A stretch of DNA of 64,000 bases from Hyphomicrobiaceae bacterium (GCA_020442165.1 JAGRKV010000029.1:62001-126000); one strand, 5' to 3'. Shown: positions 28,598 through 40,837, counted from the first letter of the stretch. Notes: generated from the sequence alone by a model not told the origin. Made by a program: numbers and translations.

Positions 28598-29575
28598 ATG
28601 GACGCGCGCGCCCAGGATCTGGCCCATCTCAAGGCCTTCCTTGAAATGATGTCGGTCGAGCGCGGTGCCGCCCAAAGGACCTGTGAAGCCTACGAGCGCG
28701 ATCTGAGTGAGTTCCTCGGCTTCCTCGCCGGTCAGCAAAGTCCGGCTCTGACGAGCGCGGGGCCGTCTCAGATCGAATCCTACGTCCAGTCCCTGGCAGC
28801 CGCTGGACTAGCGCCCGCATCGCGAGCCCGCAAGCTTTCCGCTGTCCGCCAGCTCTTCAAGTTCCTTGCCGCCGAAGCCGTCATCGACGAAGACCCAAGC
28901 GCGATGATCGCCGGGCCAAAGCGCAGCCGCCCGCTCCCCAAAACCCTTTCGGCTGCCGAGGTCGACCGCCTCATCGCCGCCGCCTACGCACGCATCGAAG
29001 GCACCACCGGCCGCGACCGGCTGCGCGCACTGCGGCTTTATTGCCTGATCGAGGTGCTCTACGCGACGGGCATGCGTGTTTCGGAGCTTGTCGGACTGCC
29101 GCACAGCGTGCTGGCCGGCGATCGCCGGATGTTGACGATCCGCGGCAAGGGTGGCCGCGAACGCCTGGTGCCCCTCAATGCCCCGGCAAGAGCCGCGCTT
29201 GACGCTTTCCTCGCGTTGGCCGAAACCGGTGGCGACGGCCTCTCCCGCGCTGTGCCAAGCAAGTGGCTGTTTCCCTCCGCAAGTGCTGAAGGCCATCTGA
29301 CCCGGCAGAGATTCGCACAAGATCTCAAAGAGTTGAGCGAAGATGCCGGTATTTCTCCCGCTCGCGTCAGTCCGCATGTGATGCGCCATGCCTTCGCCAG
29401 CCACCTGCTTGATCGCGGGGCCGATTTGCGCGCCGTCCAGCAACTGCTGGGCCATGCCGACATCTCCACGACTGAAATCTATACGCACGTTCTCGAGGAG
29501 CGCTTGAAGCGCCTCGTCAACGAGCACCATCCGCTTGCTCAAGGAACCGGCCGCAAACCAGACGAAGGTGGCTGA
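28598..29575 (+). CDS. xerD: Site-specific tyrosine recombinase XerD
   Basis: A 325-residue tyrosine recombinase. The SAM-like N-terminal domain (LKAFLEMMSVERGAAQRTCE) and all catalytic residues are present: Arg160 in YATGMRVSEL, Lys184 in GKGGRER, His260 and Arg263 in HVMRHAFASHLL, His286 and the nucleophile Tyr295 in IYTHV. With XerC it resolves chromosome dimers at dif. Chromosomal context with shikimate and fatty-acid genes, and no transposon ends, shows it is the housekeeping enzyme and not a mobile-element integrase. Confidence 0.93.
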   Translation: MDARAQDLAHLKAFLEMMSVERGAAQRTCEAYERDLSEFLGFLAGQQSPALTSAGPSQIESYVQSLAAAGLAPASRARKLSAVRQLFKFLAAEAVIDEDPSAMIAGPKRSRPLPKTLSAAEVDRLIAAAYARIEGTTGRDRLRALRLYCLIEVLYATGMRVSELVGLPHSVLAGDRRMLTIRGKGGRERLVPLNAPARAALDAFLALAETGGDGLSRAVPSKWLFPSASAEGHLTRQRFAQDLKELSEDAGISPARVSPHVMRHAFASHLLDRGADLRAVQQLLGHADISTTEIYTHVLEERLKRLVNEHHPLAQGTGRKPDEGG

Positions 29576-29750
29576 ACGGTGCGCAGGCGCTGTTCACAAC
29601 ACCACGACCCGCGCCTTGACTTTTGCGACCGCTCAGAGTGATTGTCCGCCCCAAACATGGGAGTTTTCGCGCCGCAACACCCTTGGGTCGTGGTGGCACG
29701 AGGCGGCGATGTCATGAGGCCGCCCGATTGCGCCATAGAAAGGCTCGTCT

Positions 29751-30722
29751 TTGGAACAGAAGGTCCCGGTCCGCTTCTATCTCGACTTCGAAAAACCCAT
29801 CGTCGAGCTTGAGGCGAAGATCAACGAGTTGAAGGCCATGGCTACGGCCGAAGGTGGCGTTTCGATCGCCGCCGAGATCAAGACGCTGGAAGAAAAGGTC
29901 AACGACCTCCTCGTCGACATCTATTCGAAGCTGACACCGTGGCAGAAGACCCTCGTGGCGCGGCATCCCGAACGCCCGCATTGTCTCGACTACATCAATG
30001 CGCTGATCGACGATTTCACGCCAATGGCAGGGGATCGCTACTTCGGCGAGGACGCGGCTATCGTCGGCGGCATCGGCACGTTCCGCGGCCGCTCGGTGAT
30101 GGTGATCGGCAACGAAAAGGGCTCTGACATGCAGGGCCGTATCAAGCACAACTTCGGCATGGCCAATCCGGAAGGCTATCGCAAGGCCGTGCGTTTGATG
30201 GAAATGGCCGACAAATTTAGCCTGCCGGTCATAACCCTTGTCGACACGGCGGGCGCTTATCCGGGCGTTGCCGCCGAGGAGCGCGGCCAGGCAGAGGCCA
30301 TCGCGCGCTCGACCGACTGCTGCTTGCGCATCGGTGTGCCGATCGTTTCGGTCATCATTGGCGAAGGTGGATCGGGCGGCGCTGTGGCGATTGCTACCGC
30401 CAACACGATCCTGATGCTCGAACACTCGATTTATTCTGTCATTTCACCGGAGGGTGCGGCTTCCATCATCTGGCGCGACAGCAACAAGAAGGAAGAAGCT
30501 GCCACGGCGATGAAAATCACCGCCCAGGATCTGATCGGCCTCGGCGTTGTCGATGAAATCCTGGCCGAGCCCGTTGGCGCCGCCCACCGCGACCACCGCC
30601 GCATGACGCGCATCGTCGGCGACGCAATCGCCCGTTCGCTCGATGCCTTGCAGGACAAGGATGGCCCCGCCTTGCGTCAGCATCGCTATGACCGCTTCCT
30701 GCGCATTGGCAGGCAGTTCTAG
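29751..30722 (+). CDS. accA: Acetyl-CoA carboxylase carboxyltransferase subunit alpha
   Basis: A 323-residue AccA, half of the carboxyltransferase that makes malonyl-CoA for fatty-acid synthesis. Family segments: YLDFEKPIVELEAKI at the start, DDFTPMAGDRYFGEDAAIVGG, ITLVDTAGAYPGVAAEERGQAEAIA, VIIGEGGSGGAVAIA and VISPEGAASIIWRD. The start is a TTG at 29751 (TTGGAACAG), because no ATG occurs before the conserved N-terminus. xerD lies 175 bases upstream. The 300 bases after it hold no gene apart from the palindrome CAGTTC-C-GAACTG at 30753-30765 and the CtrA-like box. Confidence 0.95.
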   Translation: MEQKVPVRFYLDFEKPIVELEAKINELKAMATAEGGVSIAAEIKTLEEKVNDLLVDIYSKLTPWQKTLVARHPERPHCLDYINALIDDFTPMAGDRYFGEDAAIVGGIGTFRGRSVMVIGNEKGSDMQGRIKHNFGMANPEGYRKAVRLMEMADKFSLPVITLVDTAGAYPGVAAEERGQAEAIARSTDCCLRIGVPIVSVIIGEGGSGGAVAIATANTILMLEHSIYSVISPEGAASIIWRDSNKKEEAATAMKITAQDLIGLGVVDEILAEPVGAAHRDHRRMTRIVGDAIARSLDALQDKDGPALRQHRYDRFLRIGRQF

Positions 30723-30962
30723 AACGGCTTTCTTGCGCATAGTGGCGAACCGCAGTTCCGAACTGGCGCGAGCACAAGCATGGCCGTAGCGCCCGCAATT
30801 CTGCCATTTGCCAACCCTTGTGGCTGGCACTGCGGCAGCCGGGCAACACCATGATAATACTGACTTTCGGTGGCTGACCGCCGCTCGCCCGCCGCAATCA
30901 TTGGAGATAGTCTGCCACTGTTCTGCGGCTCGATGCCGCCCGGGGGTAGGGACTCGGTAACG

Positions 30963-30978
30963 TTAACGATATGTTTAC
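30963..30978 (+). promoter_or_regulatory. CtrA-like box upstream of the first YafK-type gene
   Basis: TTAAC (30963-30967), six bases, TTTAC (30974-30978). The CtrA consensus is TTAA-N7-TTAA, or TTAAC-N6-TTAAC; this has one mismatch. It is 45 bases before the ATG at 31023, a reasonable promoter-proximal position. cckA, which controls CtrA, is in this window, but binding is not shown. Confidence 0.4.
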
Positions 30979-31022
30979 GAATGCGAATCAATGGTGATCG
31001 CCGTGCGCGAGGGGCACTGCGT

Positions 31023-32048
31023 ATGAGTCGATTGTTTTATTGGTCCTGCAAGAGCGCCGCTGCACGAGCATTCGTGCTGGCCGGCTTGACCGCTGCCGTT
31101 TTGGCAGGTTGCAGCACCGCACCCGAAATAGCACCGGCTGACCAGCCTTTGACCAAGCAGACGATGATGCTGCTCGGCAAGAAAGGCATGTCGGCTCAAG
31201 CACCTATTTTCGTCCGCATCTTCAAGGAAGAATCGGAGCTCGAAGTATGGAAGCAGCGCGAAGACGGGCGCTTCTATCACTTCAAGAGCTACCCCATCTG
31301 CAATTGGTCGGGCGATCTGGGCCCCAAACAGCAGCAGGGCGATCGCCAGGCGCCGGAAGGCTTCTATACGGTGGCGACCAACCAGCTCAATCCGAACTCG
31401 CAGTTCCACGTTTCCTTCAACCTCGGCTATCCCAACGCCTATGACAAATCACTTGGCCGCACCGGCGAATTCCTGATGGTGCATGGCAAGTGCAAATCGG
31501 CGGGCTGCTATGCCATGACCGATGCGTTGATGGAGGAGATCTACGGCCTCGCCCGCGATGCCATGAAAGCCGGCCAGCAGTCGTTCGAAGTGCATGCCTT
31601 TCCGTTTCGCATGACCAACGCCAACTTGGAGCGGCACAAGAAATCGAAGTGGATCGGTTTCTGGCGCACGATGAAAAAGGGCTACGACTACTTCGAGACC
31701 AACCGCGTGCCGCCGTCAGTTGTCGTGTGCGAACACCGCTACGTTGTGGACGTCGCCACCTCGAACAACGCGCGGCCCGATCCCGCAGGCGCCTGCCCGG
31801 CATTTTATCATCCCAAGCTCGAACCATTCGTGCCCAAGCCTGCCGAGCAGCAGCTCGCCCAGGAGCGCATCGAAGTCCCCGGCCCCAAGATGCGCACCGC
31901 CCAGTCGATCACGGCTCCTGAGGGAGCGGAATGGCAGCCTCCGGCGGTGGCCGATGCCCGCACCTCGGGCGGCAGCAGCCTTGCCCGCATGTTCGGACTT
32001 GGCGCCACCACGACACAGTCTCAGGGCACCGCACTGGGCTACCGCTGA
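31023..32048 (+). CDS. YafK/DpaA-type L,D-transpeptidase-fold lipoprotein, paralogue 1
   Basis: A 341-residue lipoprotein: signal peptide with lipobox LAGC, then a YkuD-fold domain of the YafK type with IFKEESELEVWK, SYPICNWSGDLGPK, GDRQAPEGFYTV and the catalytic motif HGKCKSAGCYAMTD (His154, Cys162). In Escherichia coli the YafK homologue (DpaA) cuts the bond joining the Lpp lipoprotein to peptidoglycan. A C-terminal Pro/Gln-rich tail follows. ATG 31023 begins the signal sequence. It is the first of three tandem paralogues; a CtrA-like box lies 45 bases upstream. The exact reaction here is not established. Confidence 0.88.
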   Translation: MSRLFYWSCKSAAARAFVLAGLTAAVLAGCSTAPEIAPADQPLTKQTMMLLGKKGMSAQAPIFVRIFKEESELEVWKQREDGRFYHFKSYPICNWSGDLGPKQQQGDRQAPEGFYTVATNQLNPNSQFHVSFNLGYPNAYDKSLGRTGEFLMVHGKCKSAGCYAMTDALMEEIYGLARDAMKAGQQSFEVHAFPFRMTNANLERHKKSKWIGFWRTMKKGYDYFETNRVPPSVVVCEHRYVVDVATSNNARPDPAGACPAFYHPKLEPFVPKPAEQQLAQERIEVPGPKMRTAQSITAPEGAEWQPPAVADARTSGGSSLARMFGLGATTTQSQGTALGYR

Positions 32049-32178
32049 CACATTCAAGCACTATCGGCGTTTGCGCGCGGCAGCCATCTCAGCTGCGGCA
32101 TCACCGCGCCAACCTGCCAAACGAGGCTGACATCGTGCGTGCCGCATTTTCGGCCCGCTTCCGCGTCCACCTTAGCGC

Positions 32179-33135
32179 ATGATCGAATCAAGCCAGGACA
32201 GTCAGCCCAAAACTGACGACAACGACGCCGCGGTTGCGATGCGCCGGCCGCGCCAGGATCGCTCGCGCAGACGTCGCCGCCGTCTCCGCCGAACGCTCAC
32301 GCTCGCTCTCGTCCTGATTGCGTTGGCTGGCATCATCGTCACCAACTGGGATCTGCTGATGGGCAGCTTGGAGGATCGGCAGATTGCGGCCACCCGAGCC
32401 GAGCATCGCGCATTGTGGGCACTGGGATCGGCGTTGCCCGGCACACCCGATCTTGCAAAGCTGGACGAGCGGTTGGCGGCGTCTGGCCTCACACGCCAGC
32501 AGCCGATTCTCATCCGAATCTTCAAACGCGAGTTCGAATTGGAGATCTGGAAGGCAAAAGACGGTCGCTACCAGCATTTCGCCACCTACCCGATCTGCCG
32601 CTGGTCGGGACGCCTCGGCCCGAAACTGAAAACCGGCGACCGGCAGGCACCCGAAGGTTTCTACACAGTCAGCAAGCATCAACTCAATCCCAACAGCCGT
32701 TGGCACCGCTCCTTCAACCTGGGCTTTCCCAACGTCTACGACCGCGCGCACGGCCGTACCGGCAGCTTCCTCATGGTTCACGGCGGCTGCGGCTCTGTTG
32801 GCTGCTACGCCATGACAAATGCTGTCATCGATGAAATCTGGACTCTGGTGACGGCCGCGTTCGACGCCGGCCAGCGTCGGTTCCAGGTGCAGGCATTTCC
32901 GTTCCGCATGACGGAGGAAAATCTGGCCGCCAAAGCCGCGCACCCTCTGCACACGTTCTGGAACACGCTCAAGTCAGGCTCCGACCTGTTCGAAGCATCG
33001 AGCCTGCCACCGCGCGTCCATGTCTGCGGACGGAACTATGTCTTTCTCCAAGGGCGCAATATTTCGGACGGCGAGATGCCAATAATGCCCTCTTGCCCGG
33101 CCAATACCGCCAAGAAACAGCCCTCCGAGAGCTGA
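32179..33135 (+). CDS. YafK/DpaA-type L,D-transpeptidase-fold membrane protein, paralogue 2
   Basis: A 318-residue protein anchored by one transmembrane helix (residues 39-57, after an Arg-rich stretch), with the soluble domain outside. The YafK-type domain has IFKREFELEIWK, TYPICRWSGRLGPK, GDRQAPEGFYTV and HGGCGSVGCYAMTN (His201, Cys209). It starts 130 bases after paralogue 1. The N-terminus differs completely from the lipoprotein signal of paralogue 1, so the copies are anchored differently. Confidence 0.86.
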   Translation: MIESSQDSQPKTDDNDAAVAMRRPRQDRSRRRRRRLRRTLTLALVLIALAGIIVTNWDLLMGSLEDRQIAATRAEHRALWALGSALPGTPDLAKLDERLAASGLTRQQPILIRIFKREFELEIWKAKDGRYQHFATYPICRWSGRLGPKLKTGDRQAPEGFYTVSKHQLNPNSRWHRSFNLGFPNVYDRAHGRTGSFLMVHGGCGSVGCYAMTNAVIDEIWTLVTAAFDAGQRRFQVQAFPFRMTEENLAAKAAHPLHTFWNTLKSGSDLFEASSLPPRVHVCGRNYVFLQGRNISDGEMPIMPSCPANTAKKQPSES

Positions 33136-33194
33136 GGCCCCAAGGGCACGCACCACTTCCAGCGTGGTGGACGAACGGGGATAGGGAGGCAAAA

Positions 33195-33328
33195 GCGGTG
33201 GCCACCGCCATGATCTGACTGCTAAAGTCAGATTGGAATTGAATTTCATGCTGGATTTAATTCCCTGGCGATCGCGAACCCAGGGGTCAAGGGTTCGCCA
33301 CGCACCGCTTCTCTGGTTGGCTGCCAAC
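33195..33328 (+). other. Cluster of hairpins between YafK paralogues 2 and 3
   Basis: Five inverted repeats lie in the leader of paralogue 3: GCGGTGGCCACCGC (33195-33208); ATCTGACT with AGTCAGAT (33213-33220, 33226-33233); CCCTGG with CCAGGG (33263-33268, 33280-33285); GCGAACCC with GGGTTCGC (33274-33281, 33291-33298); GTTGG with CCAAC (33316-33320, 33324-33328). The third and fourth share bases 33280-33281 and cannot both form fully. Such exclusive pairs can act as attenuators, but no T-run follows. Confidence 0.5.
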
Positions 33329-33373
33329 TCGATTTGCGTGCGTCTATGCAAGAATGTTGAGGGTCAGGACGGC

Positions 33374-34618
33374 ATGCGTGAATTTCTGATGACGCTGCAA
33401 CGTCGAAAAATCGCGGCAAGCGCCGCTGCGGTTTGGCTTGCGGCGTGGGGATCGATGGCGAGCCCGGCAGGCGCCGTCACAATCGAACTCAAGGACGCAG
33501 CCCCTGAGCGCGTCGAGAACCAGCGGCAGAACGCCGACGGCGATTCCACGTTGCCAGGAACTCCAGATCTGAAGGCATTCACCGAGCGGCTGACGGCCAC
33601 TGGCCAGTCGGTCGGCAACGAAGTTTTCCTCCGCATCTTCAAGGCCGAAGCGGAACTCGAACTGTGGATGCGCAAGGGCGACCGCTTCGAGCTGTTCGCC
33701 ACCTATCCCGTCTGCAATTGGTCAGGCACGCTGGGCCCGAAGCTCGCCGAGGGTGACAAGCAGACGCCCGAGGGCTTCTACACCATCTCCCGGCGGCAGC
33801 TTCACCGGATCGGCCGCTGGCCACGCTCTCTCAATCTTGGCTTCCCCAACGTCTACGATCAGTCGCTGGCGCGCACCGGCTCCTACATCCTGGTTCACGG
33901 CGGCTGCTCGTCGGTTGGTTGTTTTGCGATGACGAACCCGGTCATCGAGGAAATTTTCCGGCTCACACAGGCTGCGATCATCAAGGGCCAGCCGCAGGTG
34001 CCGGTGCATGTTTTCCCCTTCAGGATGACCAACGCCAATCTGGAGAAGCACGCCAAGAACGAATGGCATGGCTTCTGGCAAAACCTGAAGGAAGGCTACG
34101 ACGCATTTGCTGAAACCCAGGTTCCCCCTCGTGTGCGCGTTTGTGATGGCCAATACCAGTTCGATCGCGTCGCCCCGGGGGAGGGGGGTGCAAACTCCCC
34201 TTTAGAACCGTGCGGCGCTACGGTCGCCGCATTGCAGGCATTGGACGAATTCTACAGTCTTGCACGCCAGCACCCGTTGCTGAGCACGATAAATTTCAAG
34301 ACGCGAAAGCCGATTTGGGCAAAAGCAGCGAGCCAGATACCAAACCATCTGAGCGACGCATTCGAAATCTATCGCGACGCCATGCTGACTCTGGCGCGCG
34401 CAGTCGAAGAAAACGCCAAGTTGCCACCCGCGAAGAGGCGTCATCCGCGGATGCTGGCGCGAGCAGTGGTCAAATCATATCAGTTCAAATGCAACCCGAG
34501 CCGCGCTAGCTGCCGCCGCTTCATGGCTCTTCACAATTCGCGCGCGGCGACCAAGGCTCAAGCCGCGCAGCATCGCGCCCAGCGGCGCATGAAAACCGCG
34601 ACACGCGGCGCCCGCTAG
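33374..34618 (+). CDS. YafK/DpaA-type L,D-transpeptidase-fold exported protein, paralogue 3
   Basis: A 414-residue protein with a signal peptide (RRKIAASAAAVWLAAWGSMA, cleavage near PAGA). The YafK-type domain shows IFKAEAELELWM, TYPVCNWSGTLGPK, GDKQTPEGFYTI and HGGCSSVGCFAMTN (His175, Cys183). After the domain comes an extra C-terminal region of about 145 residues with Cys and many basic residues, not present in the other two copies. ATG 33374 begins the signal sequence and follows an AGGA; the frame is open upstream but that region holds the hairpins. It ends the tandem set. Confidence 0.86.
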   Translation: MREFLMTLQRRKIAASAAAVWLAAWGSMASPAGAVTIELKDAAPERVENQRQNADGDSTLPGTPDLKAFTERLTATGQSVGNEVFLRIFKAEAELELWMRKGDRFELFATYPVCNWSGTLGPKLAEGDKQTPEGFYTISRRQLHRIGRWPRSLNLGFPNVYDQSLARTGSYILVHGGCSSVGCFAMTNPVIEEIFRLTQAAIIKGQPQVPVHVFPFRMTNANLEKHAKNEWHGFWQNLKEGYDAFAETQVPPRVRVCDGQYQFDRVAPGEGGANSPLEPCGATVAALQALDEFYSLARQHPLLSTINFKTRKPIWAKAASQIPNHLSDAFEIYRDAMLTLARAVEENAKLPPAKRRHPRMLARAVVKSYQFKCNPSRASCRRFMALHNSRAATKAQAAQHRAQRRMKTATRGAR

Positions 34619-34872
34619 CGAAGCCCAGCCCTCCCGCGCAAGCCAGCGCGGCAACCTCCCGCCAAATATGCGGATTTGCAGACTCTGCACACCACCAAGC
34701 GTACTTGCCCGAACCATTGGAGCCGTGGCATAGAACGCTGCCCGGAAGGATATTTCCTCACAATCTGGTTCAAACGTAAGTGGCGCACCCGATACGCTGC
34801 CGGACAGGGTTGAACTGGGCGAGCACATCAGTAGCACACGGCTTTGCCAAGTAGCGTAGGAAGCGTTGACAG

Positions 34873-35715
34873 ATGGACGACGACAAGGGTCCCCTGAAGC
34901 GGATCGAAGGCGCGATGGAGAGCGCTCTGTTTGCAAGCCGCTGGCTTCTGGCGCCATTCTATCTGGGCCTTGCGCTGTCCCTCGTCGTTCTCCTGATTAA
35001 GTTTCTGGCCGAGCTTGCCCACATCGCAACTCACGCCTTCAGTGCAACGGAAAGCGAAGTCATCCTCGGCGTCCTCGCGCTGGTAGATCTGTCGCTGACC
35101 GGTTCGCTGATCGTCATCGTGATCTTCTCTGGCTACGAGAATTTCGTCTCCCGCATCGATCACGGCAATCACAGGGACTGGCCCGAGTGGATGGGCAAGA
35201 TCGACTTCAGTGCATTGAAGCTGAAGCTCCTGTCCTCCATCGTCGCCATTTCCGCCATCCAGCTCCTGAAGCAATTCATGGCGATCAACACGGTGTCGGA
35301 TCGCGACATCATGTGGCTCGTCATTGTGCATGTGGTCTTCGTCGTCTCCAGCGTCCTGCTCGCACTTTCAGACCGCATCGCGGTCCATAGCGACCACGGA
35401 CATGGCAAGAACGGCGGCGGGGACGGCGGCTCGCATGCAAAGTCAACCGCATCTGACGATACCGGCCATGCGGAACCGGCCTCACAGGCAACGCAAAGCG
35501 CGCCGCTCTCGGGCACCCGAACTGCTGGAATTGCGCCACAGAGCAAGGCGGCACCGGCAACCGCCATCAAGGTTACAAGAGTGAAAATCCAGCGTACCGG
35601 CAATCATATCGAAGCGGGAAGAGAACATTCGGACTTCGACGGCGCCTGTGCCGCTGACGACGATTTGTTGCAGGAAGCCCACCGCTCGTCGACGATAAAG
35701 CGGCGCTTGCATTGA
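34873..35715 (+). CDS. UPF0114 (YqhA-type) inner-membrane protein with low-complexity C-terminal tail
   Basis: A 280-residue protein. Residues 1-175 match the YqhA/UPF0114 family: MESALFASRWLLAPFYLGLA, then LALVDLSLTGSLIVIVIFSGYENFVSRID and ISAIQLLKQFMAI, with about four hydrophobic helices. The function is unknown. After a HSDHGHGKNGGG stretch the last 100 residues are Ala/Ser/Thr/Gln-rich with no family match I know. It is convergent with the carbamoyltransferase gene. The 254 bases before it hold no gene. Confidence 0.8.
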   Translation: MDDDKGPLKRIEGAMESALFASRWLLAPFYLGLALSLVVLLIKFLAELAHIATHAFSATESEVILGVLALVDLSLTGSLIVIVIFSGYENFVSRIDHGNHRDWPEWMGKIDFSALKLKLLSSIVAISAIQLLKQFMAINTVSDRDIMWLVIVHVVFVVSSVLLALSDRIAVHSDHGHGKNGGGDGGSHAKSTASDDTGHAEPASQATQSAPLSGTRTAGIAPQSKAAPATAIKVTRVKIQRTGNHIEAGREHSDFDGACAADDDLLQEAHRSSTIKRRLH

Positions 35716-35812
35716 TCGCAATGATAGCGGGCGGGTTCGGCGCGAAATCGTGACAACCAGCCGTCAGACGTACCATCAAGAATGACGACCAAAGCCCAGC
35801 CCAGGCGGAACC

Positions 35813-37609
35813 TCACGCCCTGACGCGCGCACGAAACTCGGCTTCGGCGCGCGCTTCGCCATCGGGCGGGCGCATCGTGACGTAGTGGTTGCCCATCACG
35901 AGAACATCCATGCCCGTCCTGAGATAGCAGGAAATGGCCTCCTCGGGACGCGCGACAATCGGTTCATGCCTGTTGAAACTCGTGTTGAGCAGGATCGGCA
36001 CACCGGTAATGTCGCCAAAGGCTTTTATGAGATCATAGTATCTCGAGTTGGCTTCCCGCGAGACGGTCTGCACCCGTCCGGTGCCGTCGATATGAACGGC
36101 AGCCGGTATCTCCCCCACTTTCCACGCATGCACGCGCGGCGCCAGCGTCATGAAGGGATCGGGCTGCGAAAGGTCGAAATATTCCCCGGCCCGCTCGACC
36201 AGCACCGCTGGCGCGAAGGGCCTGAAACTTTCCCTCTTCTTGATCTTGGCATTGATGACCTCGCGCATCGAAGCGCGCCGAGGATCGGCGAGGATCGACC
36301 TGGCGCCAAGCGCGCGCGGCCCCATCTCGAACCGGCCCTGGAACCAGCCGATCACTTTGCCATCGGCCAACGCCTGCGCCGTACGTTCGATCAATTCCTT
36401 TTCGTTCATGACCTCGGACTCAAGGCCCGCCTCGGCAAGTGCCGCAGCAATCTGCCCATCGTTGAATTCGAGCCCATAGAAGGGATGCGTCAACTCCAGC
36501 CTGCGCGGCTGTCCCAGCGTCTGATGATAGTGCCACAATGCGCTACCCAGCGGCGCACCTGTATCCGACGCGCACGGCGGCACCCATACGCGCTCGAAAT
36601 CCGTTTCAGCAAGCACGCGCGCGTTGGCGACACAATTGAGTGCCACCCCGCCGGCAAGCACCAGATTGCGCGATGGGTAGCGCACAGCCATGTTGCGAAC
36701 GATGTGAAGGATCGCTTCTTCGGTGACGACCTGCAGCGCGTGCGCCAGTGCCTGATGCGCTTCCGTAATTTCATCGCCGGGCGCGCGCGCCGGGCCAAAC
36801 GTATCAATGAACTTGCGCGCGAGCGGTTTAAATTCTCCAAAACGCTGGAAGCCGAAATACGACATGTCGAGCTTGTAGTCACCATCCGGCTGCAGCGCGA
36901 TCAATCGGCGGAATACGTCGACGTAACGATCGTCACCATAGGCGGCGAGCGCCATCACTTTGCCTTCGTCCGAAAACCCGGCAAATCCCAGGTGCTTCGT
37001 GACGACCGTGTAGACGATCCCTATGGAATTGAAGATCCCCGTCCACCAGCGCCGCTTCAGGCCATGCCGGTCGCCAGTGTAGATACTCGTGGCGGCATCG
37101 TCGCCAAAGCCATCCATCACCAGCACGCTCGCATCCTCGAACGGCGAGACGAAGAATACCGCGGCGTGTGAATCGTGATGGCCGACGTTGACTATCGGCG
37201 GCAGCGGCCGCGAGCCGACGATCCGGCGCAGGCGCCTTCTCAGATAAAAGTTGAGCAGCACGATTTCGTTGCGCTGCGGGGTATGCGAGGCTTCCAGAAG
37301 AAAGCTGAGGCTCCCAGGCAATCCGCGCAGCATCGCAATGGCGAAGTTCTTGCGCAGCAGCCCGACGTCCCACGGCGTGGTAATGACATCGATGCAGTCG
37401 AGGCCAGAAAGATCCTGGCCGAACACTTCCCTCATCGACTTGTGCGGAAAGCCCTTCGTCCGCTTGATGCGCTTGAGGCGCTCTTCCTCAAGCACCAGCT
37501 CGGGCCATCCATCATTTAGAATGGCTAGTCCGCTGTCATGTGTCGCTCCAACGAGCCCCAGGATACGCACGCTATGACACCGCCCGTCCCAGTCACCGCC
37601 CCGCCGCAT
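35813..37609 (-). CDS. Carbamoyltransferase of the NodU/TobZ family
   Basis: A 598-residue carbamoyltransferase. It has an N-terminal Kae1-like ATP/metal domain (GATHDSGLAIL, VGHHDSHAAVFFVSPFEDASVLVMDG), GGVALNCVANARVL in the middle, and a C-terminal domain with GPRALGARSILADPRR. Family members carbamoylate hydroxyls of nodulation factors or antibiotics from carbamoyl phosphate. No sugar or antibiotic cluster is near. It lies 15 bases downstream of secA on the same strand. The start is uncertain: ATG 37609 is used, but GTG 37570 (VRILGLVGATHDSG) fits the conserved N-terminus. Confidence 0.88.
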   Translation of the reverse strand: MRRGGDWDGRCHSVRILGLVGATHDSGLAILNDGWPELVLEEERLKRIKRTKGFPHKSMREVFGQDLSGLDCIDVITTPWDVGLLRKNFAIAMLRGLPGSLSFLLEASHTPQRNEIVLLNFYLRRRLRRIVGSRPLPPIVNVGHHDSHAAVFFVSPFEDASVLVMDGFGDDAATSIYTGDRHGLKRRWWTGIFNSIGIVYTVVTKHLGFAGFSDEGKVMALAAYGDDRYVDVFRRLIALQPDGDYKLDMSYFGFQRFGEFKPLARKFIDTFGPARAPGDEITEAHQALAHALQVVTEEAILHIVRNMAVRYPSRNLVLAGGVALNCVANARVLAETDFERVWVPPCASDTGAPLGSALWHYHQTLGQPRRLELTHPFYGLEFNDGQIAAALAEAGLESEVMNEKELIERTAQALADGKVIGWFQGRFEMGPRALGARSILADPRRASMREVINAKIKKRESFRPFAPAVLVERAGEYFDLSQPDPFMTLAPRVHAWKVGEIPAAVHIDGTGRVQTVSREANSRYYDLIKAFGDITGVPILLNTSFNRHEPIVARPEEAISCYLRTGMDVLVMGNHYVTMRPPDGEARAEAEFRARVRA

Positions 37610-37624
37610 GCATGACGAACATCG

Positions 37625-40837
<3,213 letters not shown>

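Noticed and set aside
28598..29575. Mobile-element integrase
   Set aside because: The protein is XerD in its usual chromosomal neighbourhood with accA; no att sites, tRNA target or cargo are next to it.
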